Source: Ideonella paludis (lineage in GTDB: Bacteria; Pseudomonadota; Gammaproteobacteria; Burkholderiales; Burkholderiaceae_C). Taken from it: a stretch of DNA of 64,000 nucleotides. The position numbers and the translations under genes were made by a program. Position 1 is the stretch's first letter. Each line of letters starts with the position of its first letter. The stretch is from assembly GCF_018069865.1 (NCBI RefSeq), contig NZ_JAGQDG010000005.1, positions 124,001-188,000 on the forward strand. The letters are read 5' to 3'. Under the pieces are notes generated by a model. That model had not been told where the DNA came from. It ran no database searches and saw only the letters and a program-made list of their open reading frames with translations. Positions 47,886 to 55,147 of the stretch are shown here, piece by piece.

Positions 47886-48731
47886 GTGAGTGAACTCACA
47901 GAGGTGATCGGGTCGGCGGGCCTGCTGCTGGTGCTGACGCTGCTGGCGCTGGGCTGGCTGCTGCGCGAGCCGCTGGCGCAGGCCTGGCGGCGCAGGCGGC
48001 TGGCTCAGCAGCCCTTTCCGGCCGCATGGCGGGCGGTGCTGCGCCAGCATTGGCCCTACTTTCGGCGCATGCCCGCAGACCTGCAGTTGCAGCTCAAAAA
48101 GCGCATGCAGGTGTTCCTGGCGGAGAAGCCCATCATCGGCTGCGGCGGCCTGGAGGTGACGGACGAGATGCGGGTGCTCATCGCCGCACAAGCCTGTTTG
48201 CTGCTGCTCAACCGCAGCCAGAGCCGCTTTGACGGCGTGCGGCAGATCCTGCTCTACCCGGGCGCGTTTTGGGTGCAGCGGCCGGTCACCCAAGACGGCG
48301 GTGTGCAGCACGAGCAGCGCCGCGCCTTGTCCGGTGAGTCGTGGGTGCAAGGCCAGGTCATCTTGTCGTGGGACGATGTCTTGAGGGGGGCGGCCGATGC
48401 GGGCGATGGGCAGAACGTGGTGATCCACGAGTTTGCCCATCAGCTTGACCAAGCCAAAGGGGCGGCCACCGGCCTGCCGGCTGACATCAGCCGCTGGCAG
48501 CGCGCGCGCTGGGCGGCGGTGATGAGCGGTGAGTATGCGGCGCACCAACAGCGCGCGGCGGCGGGCCAGGTATCGCTGCTGAGCGACTACGCCGTGACCG
48601 ACCCTGCAGAGTTCTTTGCCGTGGCCAGTGAGGTGTTTTTTGAGCAAGCCGAGGCCCTGTCGCAACAGCACCCGGCGCTCTACGAGCAACTCAGCCGCTA
48701 CTACCGCCTGAACCTGCTGAGCTGGTCATAG
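47886..48731 (+). CDS. M90-family metallopeptidase (MtfA-like)
   Basis: 281 residues. One N-terminal membrane segment (VIGSAGLLLVLTLLALGWLL), then the MtfA-type peptidase with zinc motif HEFAHQLD and the downstream SDYAVTDPAEFFAVASEVFFE containing the third ligand. MtfA relatives in E. coli bind Mlc and show peptidase activity; here the membrane anchor is an addition. No ATG is available; the start is probably GTG 47886 (others at 47880 and 47883) with a GAAGG sequence just upstream. The adjacent MITE-like element replaces the normal upstream region, so its promoter may lie in the element. Confidence 0.82.
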   Translation: MSELTEVIGSAGLLLVLTLLALGWLLREPLAQAWRRRRLAQQPFPAAWRAVLRQHWPYFRRMPADLQLQLKKRMQVFLAEKPIIGCGGLEVTDEMRVLIAAQACLLLLNRSQSRFDGVRQILLYPGAFWVQRPVTQDGGVQHEQRRALSGESWVQGQVILSWDDVLRGAADAGDGQNVVIHEFAHQLDQAKGAATGLPADISRWQRARWAAVMSGEYAAHQQRAAAGQVSLLSDYAVTDPAEFFAVASEVFFEQAEALSQQHPALYEQLSRYYRLNLLSWS

Positions 48732-49343
48732 ATAACTCAGCGCGGTTTGTGCGCCGCTGATGAGCACATGGCTGACGGTCAGGCCAAAACCGATGGCGCC
48801 CAAGCCCACCGCGCCAGAGAGCAGCAAGGCCAAGCCGTCACGGAACATCCAGCCCAGGCTCAGCAGCATCAGGCTGATGGCGGGCAGCACATTGCCAAAG
48901 GGCAGGGGCAGCATGATGAGGACAGCCATCATCGCAATCCAGGCGCTCCACCAGGTGTGGGTGAGGCGGTGGTGAAGCCAGCCCCAGCGCTCTCGAAGGC
49001 AGCGTGAGGCCTGCTCGTACGTCCAGGCCAGCAGGCGCAGACAACGGTTGGACCACTGCGGAGATAGGTTCACCTGTGCCAACTTGGCCGGCAGAGGCGG
49101 TGGCTGGTCGTGGTCGCGCCGCCATTGCCACGCCAAAGCCAGAATGAACAAGGACAACACCGTGCCCACGCCCGCAATCGGGATGGTGCTGCAGAGGGCC
49201 AGCACCATCAGCAGAACGGCCACCGAGCCTTGGCCGTGCAAGTCCAGCAGCTCTTCCAGGCTCATGGCCGTGGCGTCCGGCGCGGCCTCTCGCAGGGTCT
49301 GCGCCAAGCTGCGGGCGCACCAGTCTTGCGTGGCGCTACTCAT
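48726..49343 (-). CDS. ExoD-family membrane protein
   Basis: 205-residue protein with three to four hydrophobic segments. Starts MSSATQDWCARSLAQTL; contains LLDLHGQGSVAVLLMVLAL, PIAGVGTVLSLFILALAW and a C-terminal FGNVLPAISLMLLSLG, as in ExoD proteins linked to exopolysaccharide and alkaline tolerance in rhizobia. Converges with the MtfA-like gene, overlapping by six bases. Overlaps the upstream gene start (ATGA). Confidence 0.82.
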   Translation of the reverse strand: MSSATQDWCARSLAQTLREAAPDATAMSLEELLDLHGQGSVAVLLMVLALCSTIPIAGVGTVLSLFILALAWQWRRDHDQPPPLPAKLAQVNLSPQWSNRCLRLLAWTYEQASRCLRERWGWLHHRLTHTWWSAWIAMMAVLIMLPLPFGNVLPAISLMLLSLGWMFRDGLALLLSGAVGLGAIGFGLTVSHVLISGAQTALSYL

Positions 49344-49789
49344 GCCACCACCTGTGGGCTTGTGGGCCGCGGCTGGCTCTGGCGGATCATCCAGCGCACC
49401 CAGGCATGCAGCACGCCGCCCAGCACCAGCAAGGCCAGCACGCCCACGGCCCACAGCACCCATAGCACGGGCTGCAGCCAGCTCAGGGCTTCAGCCAACC
49501 AAGGCCAGCTCGTGGACAAGCCTTCCATCAGCGCCTGGGCCAAGCTCTGCCATTGCGCCACATCACCCCAGCCCATCCAGGCCGAGAGCTGCAGCAGCCA
49601 AGGCGGTGGCTCCCAGGTCTTGAACACAGCGGCCCAATCGGCCGCAGGGCTGGCGCTGGCGGTGTCCACCACCCAGGACAACAAGCTGCTGAAGAGCCAA
49701 GCGCCACCGCTCCACAGCGCGGCCAGCAGGCCCACGACCACCCAGATCAAGGTGGTCCAACCGGACTTTGAGGAAGAAGGAGTGCTCAT
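49340..49789 (-). CDS. Hypothetical membrane protein (149 aa)
   Basis: Starts MSTPSSSKSGWTTLIWVV (ATG 49789); two hydrophobic segments (about residues 11-36 and 100-125), Trp-rich between. Unrecognised. Translationally coupled to the exoD-like gene, so probably the same process. Confidence 0.65.
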   Translation of the reverse strand: MSTPSSSKSGWTTLIWVVVGLLAALWSGGAWLFSSLLSWVVDTASASPAADWAAVFKTWEPPPWLLQLSAWMGWGDVAQWQSLAQALMEGLSTSWPWLAEALSWLQPVLWVLWAVGVLALLVLGGVLHAWVRWMIRQSQPRPTSPQVVA

Positions 49790-50080
49790 CACCCCAGTAT
49801 GCAGAGCGCGAGGCACAGGTTCAAGGGTGGGCTGGCGGAATAAAGGTCAGGAAAAACCTGAAGATCGATGGATCTTCAGGGGTGTGACACCTTCGAATGA
49901 GCGCCTTGTGCGGATGTTAGAAAAGGACGGGCGCTTTGTCGTTGACCGGCGCGTAGTTCAAGGAACGACTCCTCAGCGCCAAGCCGAAAGTACGACTGCT
50001 CTGCAGCGATTGCAGTCCGCCGGGGCTTTGGGGTGACGCACGCTCAGCGCTACAAAGCGGTCATCGCCGTAGGCGATAGC
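49790..50080. other. Outer end of the integron array
   Basis: No complete gene. Minus-strand DNA below the last attC reads as a start-less frame (FDAIAYGDDRFVALSVRH...) and a plus-strand frame reads WIFRGVTPSNERLV, so either may be a gene remnant. A terminator lies at 49852-49880. No further attC site was found. Confidence 0.4.
49852..49880 (-). terminator. Terminator at the end of the cassette array
   Basis: Perfect 10-bp stem CCTGAAGATC and GATCTTCAGG around a four-base loop; on the minus strand the stem is followed by TTTTT. It lies past the last cassette in the direction of cassette transcription. Confidence 0.8.
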
Positions 50081-50137
50081 ATCAAACGTTCTAGCTCAGC
50101 GGGCGGCGTAGCCGTCCGATGCAGCGAAGGGTTGAAC
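50081..50137 (-). repeat. attC site m (cassette 13, 57 bp)
   Basis: Plus strand runs from core ATCAAAC to GTTGAAC, with inverted inner sites (AGCGGGCGGCG...GCCGTCCG). Close relative of attC l and f. Outermost attC of the array. Confidence 0.75.
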
Positions 50138-50158
50138 CGCAACTGCACGTCAGAGGCC

Positions 50159-50494
50159 TCACGAAACGCGAAAGTGAACGAACTCACCTGGTTGCCTTTC
50201 ACCGAGCAGACGCGACAGGTCGCGCAGCCCCTCGCCGTGTAGGCGCAGTCCAGCCGAATACCCGGCGGGAACTTCCGCAAGCGACTTGCGAAACACGAAC
50301 ACTTCATCGAGCGTGAGTGCAACGCGAGCCGCGACGCCCAGTTCGACGGTGGCGAAGTCAGGCAAAGATGCGGTGACTCGGGTCTTGCAGATGGCAGTAA
50401 AGGTGGTTCCGATCGGCACAGCGGTGTATCCATTGGAGCAAACGACCATGCCGTCTGGCTCGATCCGATCTACAAGGACATCAGGTGTCGCCAT
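50159..50494 (-). CDS. Cassette 13 protein, unrecognised (111 aa)
   Basis: Starts MATPDVLVDRIEPDGMVVCSN, contains ATVELGVAARVALTLDEVFV; predicted soluble, beta-rich, no signal peptide. No family recognised. Bounded by attC l (upstream) and attC m (downstream), so it is an integron cassette gene transcribed away from intI. Like most cassettes it has little room for its own promoter. Confidence 0.7.
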   Translation of the reverse strand: MATPDVLVDRIEPDGMVVCSNGYTAVPIGTTFTAICKTRVTASLPDFATVELGVAARVALTLDEVFVFRKSLAEVPAGYSAGLRLHGEGLRDLSRLLGERQPGEFVHFRVS

Positions 50495-50498
50495 TGCT

Positions 50499-50555
50499 GT
50501 TCAACGTTCGCGCTCAGCGGGCGGCGAAGCCGTCCGCTGCAGAGAGGGGCTAAGT
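50499..50555 (-). repeat. attC site l (cassette 12, 57 bp)
   Basis: Plus strand from GTTCAAC to GCTAAGT (second core variant), inner stem AGCGGGCGGCG / CCGTCCGCT. Nearly identical to attC m and f over about 45 bases. Confidence 0.78.
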
Positions 50556-51086
50556 GGTGACATGCGCTACCTTCCCCAAGAGGATTAAAGAAACTCTGTT
50601 GCGGCCGCTGTCCCAATGGACGACCTTCTCTGCCGCTGTGTAGAAGTGCTCGTATCCCATCAGATCGCCATAAGCCTCAACGGTGACGGAGCGATCCGGT
50701 TCGCCAAACTCACGTAGAAGATGATCGTGATCTTTGATGTAGCCGAAGCACTGCAGATGATGTCCATAAACTGCGACGCCGATGACTCGGCCATCGGCAA
50801 TGTGAAACCCGAGGCTACCTTCGCTATTTAGTGTTCCTCCATAGGATAGCGCGCTGCCAACGACCTCCTGAAACGGAATGCGCGCGCCCGACTCATCGAA
50901 ATACTCCGCGCCGTCCTGTGCTGTCCACGACGAGCTGTGAACGATTTGGGCCCGCGCCTGCTGCACGGCAACCTTGGCTAAGACATCCTGTGCTGGCCCG
51001 CCAAGCGCAACACCCGCCACTGAAACACCCTCTAGCCGCAGCTTGGGATCTTTGAGAAATTGGGTTGTTCCGAGAAGCTCAATCAT
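50550..51086 (-). CDS. Cassette 12 protein, unrecognised (178 aa)
   Basis: Starts MIELLGTTQFLKDPKLRLEG. Soluble, mixed alpha/beta, with GYIKDHDHLLREFGEPDRSVTV in the C-terminal half. No signal peptide, no known family. Its stop lies within the outer core of attC l, the usual tight fit for a cassette gene. Confidence 0.7.
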   Translation of the reverse strand: MIELLGTTQFLKDPKLRLEGVSVAGVALGGPAQDVLAKVAVQQARAQIVHSSSWTAQDGAEYFDESGARIPFQEVVGSALSYGGTLNSEGSLGFHIADGRVIGVAVYGHHLQCFGYIKDHDHLLREFGEPDRSVTVEAYGDLMGYEHFYTAAEKVVHWDSGRNRVSLILLGKVAHVTT

Positions 51087-51099
51087 TGGTAGTGGAGCC

Positions 51100-51168
51100 G
51101 CTTAACGTTTGAATTCAGAGGACCAGCCAGCGCAGCTGGCGCAGGTCCGCTGCAATGAATGGTTGGGC
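51100..51168 (-). repeat. attC site k (cassette 11, 69 bp)
   Basis: Plus strand from GCTTAAC to GTTGGGC, with inner stem GACCAGCCAGCGCAGCTGGC...GGTCCGC. Groups with attC i and j. Confidence 0.8.
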
Positions 51169-51169
51169 G

Positions 51170-51646
51170 TCACCGCGCCGCTACCCTGTGTGCTTGCGAT
51201 GCTAGCCAGACTGCCAGTTCCTCTGCCCGACTTGGGTTCCCGATCATTAGATCGCTTTGCCCCGGCGAGACAACCTCGCAGTAGTGCTTTCCGGGCCACA
51301 TTCCCTCATCGTTCCAGTCGCCCGTTCCATTGACCATGAATCGAAGGTCTTGGTTGTTTGGGACGTTGACGCGCTTGTAGCGAATTCCTGCCCACCACCG
51401 CTCAATGACTATGTTGTTCGGATGAACTGATACCTGATAACGAAAGGGCAGTACAAGCAGGGATAGCGCAGCAAGTGCCACCAAGGTGCATAGAAACGCT
51501 GTTTGCCAAGGCATTGCGAAGAACCCTGGAACAATCAGCCATGGCAACACACCGCCGGCGATTCCAAACCAGTTGAAGACGGCAGAGGAGTGATCGAAGC
51601 CAGCGACTTCTGCTGACCTTGCCCCTGTTTCGTAGCGGGATCGCAT
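51170..51646 (-). CDS. Cassette 11 membrane protein (158 aa)
   Basis: Starts MRSRYETGARSAEVAGF (ATG 51646; TTG 51676 also in frame but inside attC j). Two adjacent membrane segments (about residues 27-74: FNWFGIAGGVLPWLIVPGF and TAFLCTLVALAALSLLVLPF), followed by a PH-like cytosolic domain (RYQVSVHPNNIVIERWWAG). Unrecognised function; the layout (two helices plus beta domain) resembles bacterial PH-domain membrane proteins. Confidence 0.7.
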   Translation of the reverse strand: MRSRYETGARSAEVAGFDHSSAVFNWFGIAGGVLPWLIVPGFFAMPWQTAFLCTLVALAALSLLVLPFRYQVSVHPNNIVIERWWAGIRYKRVNVPNNQDLRFMVNGTGDWNDEGMWPGKHYCEVVSPGQSDLMIGNPSRAEELAVWLASQAHRVAAR

Positions 51647-51670
51647 GCGGAACTCAGCCTCTAGAGTGAC

Positions 51671-51740
51671 GCCCAACGTTCGAGCTCAGCCGACCAAGGC
51701 AGCGCAGCTGGCGCGGGTCGGCTGCAGCGAAGGATTGGGG
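51671..51740 (-). repeat. attC site j (cassette 10, 70 bp)
   Basis: Plus strand from GCCCAAC to ATTGGGG (variant outer core), inner stem GCCGACCAAGGCAGCGCAGC...GGTCGGC. The gene of cassette 10 reads through most of this site before stopping. Confidence 0.75.
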
Positions 51741-52078
51741 CGCTCGCTCGACGGACGCCTCGCTTGTGTTTCGAGCGAAAGGAACAACTTCCAGCGGCTG
51801 TCGAGAATCCTGCAGTAGCCCACCGCAGCATTGCCAACTCGGCCAGCTTTGAACTCAAGTTCGATCGCGACAAGTTTTTGCCCTGTGTCATCGATGACCT
51901 CGGCCGATTGGTAGGAGTCACCTAGTTTCTTTAAACCTGATCGGCAAAGGGACACAGCCAACTCAAATTTCGATTCGCCGATTGCAGCAATCCCATCCTT
52001 CAGGAGCGCTCCCGGCAAGCACTCACCGTTGGCAAGTGCCGATCCGTGGAACGCTGCTGCAAGTAGAAGAAACTTCAT
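51686..52078 (-). CDS. Cassette 10 exported protein running into its attC (130 aa)
   Basis: Starts MKFLLLAAAFHGSALANGEC (ATG 52078), a signal peptide, then a small domain with Cys residues (CLPGALL, VSLCRSGL, VGYCRILD) that could form disulfides. The C terminus NPSLQPTRASCAALVG is translated from the attC itself, an appendage seen in other cassette arrays. Probably periplasmic. No family recognised. Confidence 0.7.
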   Translation of the reverse strand: MKFLLLAAAFHGSALANGECLPGALLKDGIAAIGESKFELAVSLCRSGLKKLGDSYQSAEVIDDTGQKLVAIELEFKAGRVGNAAVGYCRILDSRWKLFLSLETQARRPSSERPNPSLQPTRASCAALVG

Positions 52079-52087
52079 TGGCAAGCG

Positions 52088-52156
52088 CCTCAACGTTCGC
52101 GGTAAGCGGGCCAGCCAGCGTAGCTGGCGCAGGTCCGCTTGACCATCAGGTTGGAC
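52088..52156 (-). repeat. attC site i (cassette 9, 69 bp)
   Basis: Plus strand from CCTCAAC to GTTGGAC; inner stem AGCGGGCCAGCC...GGTCCGCT. Groups with attC j and k. Confidence 0.78.
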
Positions 52157-52157
52157 A

Positions 52158-52610
52158 TCACTCCACGTCGTACTGACATTTCGAGCCCTCAGACTTTTTC
52201 GTAAAGCAGCCGGCAGCCTGCGTAGGCATAAGCAGCGACTCCGGGAGTGGGCATACGGCTGGATCACCCCGTTGGAGTTGGCGATTGCGGTAACGACATG
52301 GCAGAACGTCCGCCATCTCCTTGTCCTCCGACCACATGCGAATCGGTTCGCCGTGTGAAACCTCTACAACCCAAGCAAAGCGAGTTCCTTGGCCCGGACT
52401 TGTGGCGAACACGACCTGACAACCGGAGTAGTTGGGCCCAATGTCACCGGTTCGTGGAAAGACTAAGAGAACAAAGCCGTGCCCACCTTCCTCGCCCGAC
52501 TCAGTTGGAGGCCGCGAGAGACTGCAATTGGATCCGGATGGGCGCGGCTCTGCAGCACTCGCCATCGTCCAGATCAGCATGGCAAAAAGCGCCAAAGCAA
52601 TTCGCTTCAC
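52158..52610 (-). CDS. Cassette 9 exported protein, GTG start (150 aa)
   Basis: GTG at 52610 starts VKRIALALFAMLIWTMASA, a signal peptide cleaved near SAAEP. The mature part has five or more Cys (SNCSLSR, YSGCQVVF, LPCRYR, AVCPLP, AGCF), suggesting disulfides and a periplasmic location. The longer frame upstream crosses attC h, so the GTG start is preferred. Unrecognised. Confidence 0.68.
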   Translation of the reverse strand: MKRIALALFAMLIWTMASAAEPRPSGSNCSLSRPPTESGEEGGHGFVLLVFPRTGDIGPNYSGCQVVFATSPGQGTRFAWVVEVSHGEPIRMWSEDKEMADVLPCRYRNRQLQRGDPAVCPLPESLLMPTQAAGCFTKKSEGSKCQYDVE

Positions 52611-52616
52611 GGTGAT

Positions 52617-52689
52617 GCCCAACGTTTGACATGAGCGGTGGCAGACCGGCGCAGCCGGTTGGACATCCGCTCGATGGGAGGGGTTAGGT
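52617..52689 (-). repeat. attC site h (cassette 8, 73 bp)
   Basis: Plus strand from GCCCAAC to GTTAGGT, inner inverted segments ACCGGCGCAGCCGGT and AGCGG...CCGCT. Confidence 0.78.
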
Positions 52690-53178
52690 TGCAGCTTGGC
52701 CATGGGCAGGCCCCGCAAAGTAGATACTTTGCTCAGCGCCGAAGCGGACAACCTTGCGGAGTAGACGAAAGCCAAGGTGCTCAAGAAGACGAACTGAGGC
52801 GGTATTGGCCGATTGCGTTTCGGCAACTATACGGCGAAGGCCCAGCGTGCCAAAAGCTCGGGCGACGACTTGGCGAACGGCTTCCGACGCATAACCCCGC
52901 CCCCAATGCTCTGGCAGGAAGAGATACGAAACCTCGAGGTCTTCGAGTTCGTGATGCCGATCGAGCACTACAACACCGAGCAGTGGGCTACCAAGGCTCT
53001 CACGCACAGCCCAGGCGTGGGTCGACTGCTTTGCAAGCTCGGCTGCTCGCTGCTCGGCCAGTTGCGGGCTGAGCGGACCACCCAGAAACGCTCGCACTTT
53101 GCACTCGGAGAACAGGCGGGCGACCGACGCGAGGTCGGCTGCTTGAATGGAATCAAGAACGCATGCAGACGTGACCAT
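52684..53178 (-). CDS. Cassette 8 GNAT acetyltransferase (164 aa)
   Basis: GCN5-related N-acetyltransferase. Typical motif A PEHWGRGYASEAVRQVVARAF (Q/RxxGxG/A acetyl-CoA loop) and motif B NTASVRLLEHLGF, so it should transfer an acetyl group from acetyl-CoA; RimJ-like by layout. Substrate unknown; relatives in cassettes act on antibiotics, ribosomal proteins or small amines, and no choice can be made here. Stop lies inside attC h. Confidence 0.82.
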   Translation of the reverse strand: MVTSACVLDSIQAADLASVARLFSECKVRAFLGGPLSPQLAEQRAAELAKQSTHAWAVRESLGSPLLGVVVLDRHHELEDLEVSYLFLPEHWGRGYASEAVRQVVARAFGTLGLRRIVAETQSANTASVRLLEHLGFRLLRKVVRFGAEQSIYFAGPAHGQAAT

Positions 53179-53181
53179 GCA

Positions 53182-53252
53182 ACCTAACGTCTGACATAAC
53201 TGGCGCTGCGCGGCTTCATCGCGCAGCGTCCGTGTTGATGGATGGGTTAGCG
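53182..53252 (-). repeat. attC site g (cassette 7, 71 bp)
   Basis: Plus strand from ACCTAAC to GTTAGCG; inner stem GCGCTGCGCGGC and GCGCAGCGTC around TTCATC. Confidence 0.8.
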
Positions 53253-53846
53253 ATTTTCATTGCTAAGGTCAAAATTTGAGCAAAACCTACTCTCGGCAAT
53301 TGCCTTTGCGACCCACTGCAGGTTCTGAAGATCCCAGAGTGTTGAGTAGTACGGCCGATTGAACCGCTCAACCAACCCAGAGTATTTGGTCGCAGCCTCT
53401 TTCTTCATCGGTAGTCCGTCTAGCCATAGGCCGAAGCCGCTGCTAATTGACAAGATTAACGAGCGCCCTTTTAGATCCTTTGATATCGATTCGGGACTTG
53501 GGTCGTGAATAGGACTTGCAAGTCGATAGCCGTTGGGATACCACGATTTCAAGTCCAGAGTCAGCCCAGATTCCACCCCGGCATCTTTTACGCCTATGCC
53601 ATCTGGATACCCTTCGATACTTCTCGCGGTCGCTATCACCTTTGCTATCTTCACTGTCAGCAGCATATTGCATTCCTTGTGACCACCCCACTGCGATAAG
53701 TGGCACTTGATGTCTGCTTCGATAATCTCACCAAGAGCAATATGTGTCGAGTTACAAAGAATTTGTTCGCCTGTGGCGAAGTTTGAGCTAATAGCCGGAA
53801 GTGGAATGCCTGCAAGCACCACGAGCAAAAACCAGTGACGTGTCAT
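53247..53846 (-). CDS. Cassette 7 exported protein (199 aa)
   Basis: Starts MTRHWFLLVVLAGIPLPAISS (ATG 53846), a signal peptide. Mature part with Cys pairs (ILCNSTHIALGEIIEADIKC, HKECNMLLTVK) and Trp-rich patches (SFWYPNG-like KSWYPNGYRLASPI). The middle VKIAKVIATARS resembles secreted proteins with an OB-like or NTF2-like beta domain, not a firm match. AT-rich relative to the neighbours (about 46% GC by eye). Unrecognised. Confidence 0.68.
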   Translation of the reverse strand: MTRHWFLLVVLAGIPLPAISSNFATGEQILCNSTHIALGEIIEADIKCHLSQWGGHKECNMLLTVKIAKVIATARSIEGYPDGIGVKDAGVESGLTLDLKSWYPNGYRLASPIHDPSPESISKDLKGRSLILSISSGFGLWLDGLPMKKEAATKYSGLVERFNRPYYSTLWDLQNLQWVAKAIAESRFCSNFDLSNENR

Positions 53847-53857
53847 AGTAGGCAGAT

Positions 53858-53914
53858 CGCTAACGTCGGCGCTCAGCGGGCGGCGTAGCCGTCCGCTGGA
53901 GCAAAAGGTTAAAG
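53858..53914 (-). repeat. attC site f (cassette 6, 57 bp)
   Basis: Plus strand from CGCTAAC to GTTAAAG; inner stem AGCGGGCGGCG / GCCGTCCGCT. Near-identical to attC l and m though six cassettes away. Confidence 0.8.
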
Positions 53915-53930
53915 CGAACTTGGACAATCC

Positions 53931-54404
53931 TCATTGCTTTCGCTGGAGCAGCGACCTCACTTTGTCCCGTTCGTTGATCGTGTACTGAAACGACGGGTCA
54001 AGGCCTACCGCATGATCCAAATCATGCAATGCGTCCTCAAGAAGACCGAGCTCGGCCTGCATGTAACCTCGTGTTCGCCGAAGCCAGACATCGTTTGGTG
54101 CGATAGAGATCGCAAGACCAAGGCTTTCCATCGCTTCGGTAATCCGCCCCAGCTTGTGAAGCATCACGCCTTTGTACTGCGCCGGCATGTGACTGTCTGG
54201 AAGCGCTGCAATGGCTGCGTTGAAGTCGACTAACGCCTCTTGGTTCTGCCCGATCTCCCACCGTGCAATCGCTCTGTTGTGAAGTGCCGCTCCAGTGTTG
54301 AGTCCCTGGTCAATGAAGCTGGTCAACTCACCAATGACGAGTTCGTAGTCCTCGATCTCGTCGAGCATCAGCGCCGCATATGGCGTATCGAAGTAGTCGC
54401 TCAT
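53931..54404 (-). CDS. Cassette 6 TPR-repeat protein (157 aa)
   Basis: About four tetratricopeptide repeats: NTGAALHNRAIARWEIGQ, QEALVDFNAAIAALPDS, EAMESLGLAISIAPND and LLEDALHDLDHAVGLDP. Starts MSDYFDTPYAALMLDEIE (ATG 54404). A protein-protein interaction scaffold; partner unknown. Soluble, no signal peptide. Confidence 0.82.
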   Translation of the reverse strand: MSDYFDTPYAALMLDEIEDYELVIGELTSFIDQGLNTGAALHNRAIARWEIGQNQEALVDFNAAIAALPDSHMPAQYKGVMLHKLGRITEAMESLGLAISIAPNDVWLRRTRGYMQAELGLLEDALHDLDHAVGLDPSFQYTINERDKVRSLLQRKQ

Positions 54405-54407
54405 GCG

Positions 54408-54533
54408 CTTTAACGTAGAGGTGAGCCGAGGCTGCCGGCGTGGTGCCTTGGCCGCGAGACCGAAGATGAACTACCCCGGCATCGCGGCCAAGGTGCCACG
54501 CCGGTGGACGTCGGCTCGACCGGCAAGTTAGGC
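54408..54533 (-). repeat. attC site e (cassette 5, 126 bp, longest)
   Basis: Plus strand from CTTTAAC to GTTAGGC. Its arms (CCGGCGTGGTGCCTTGGCCG... and CGCGGCCAAGGTGCCACGCCGG) are nearly perfectly complementary over about 23 bases, giving a long hairpin on top of the core boxes; similar to the large VCR-type attC sites. Confidence 0.8.
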
Positions 54534-54560
54534 AACGCCCGGGTTGTGTGCAGAGACTGG

Positions 54561-55073
54561 CTAGTAGTCATCGGCCAAGACCAGGATCCACCAGAGCTTG
54601 GGCTCTGGTACGTATACGCAGAACGATGCCTCCAGCGTATTGCCGCTTGAAAGCTCAGACCATGCCTCATCATCGAGTCGATAGGCCAAAAGCGAAGCAG
54701 GCTCGGCCCCAACAATCTCTTGTAGCAACGCCTGCGCAGTTTCTCGGGCATCGCCAACGCCTGAGACGACGTCCCTTGTCGCGGTGCCGCCAAGCAACAA
54801 TTGAATGAGGGCCCCTTCAAACTCGAAACGCTGCTGCAACGAAAAGTGTTTGGCGGCTTCGAGATTGAGCGCCCCAAGCTCAGGCAAGATGTAGCTCGCT
54901 TTCAGTTCGGCTAGGAACTCGAGCAACACCACTTCATGCATTCGGCCAAAGCCGAAGTTGGGGTAGCTTTCCTGCGGGGAGACTGGCTCGACGAAGAAGG
55001 AATGCAGGATTCCTTCGAATCGAGTCTGGACCGATGCGAGCGTTGTTGAGTTGCGCTGCGTTGTGCGAAGCAT
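54561..55073 (-). CDS. Cassette 5 protein, unrecognised (170 aa)
   Basis: Starts MLRTTQRNSTTLASVQTRF (ATG 55073). Helix-rich, soluble, with MHEVVLLEFLAELKASYILPEL and the C-terminal FCVYVPEPKLWWILVLADDY. No signal peptide or known family. Confidence 0.7.
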   Translation of the reverse strand: MLRTTQRNSTTLASVQTRFEGILHSFFVEPVSPQESYPNFGFGRMHEVVLLEFLAELKASYILPELGALNLEAAKHFSLQQRFEFEGALIQLLLGGTATRDVVSGVGDARETAQALLQEIVGAEPASLLAYRLDDEAWSELSSGNTLEASFCVYVPEPKLWWILVLADDY

Positions 55074-55074
55074 G

Positions 55075-55134
55075 GCCTAACGTTCGACGTAAGGGGTCTG
55101 CCGCAGGCAGGTCCCTTTGACGTAGGGGTTAGGC
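55075..55134 (-). repeat. attC site d (cassette 4, 60 bp)
   Basis: Plus strand from GCCTAAC to GTTAGGC; inner stem AAGGGGTCTGCC / GGCAGGTCCCTT. Confidence 0.85.
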
Positions 55135-55147
55135 AGCTGCGCGCACC

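Noticed and set aside
49110-50036. 308-residue plus-strand frame
   Set aside because: Antisense to the ExoD-like and membrane-protein genes; only its last part lies in free DNA and has no independent start.
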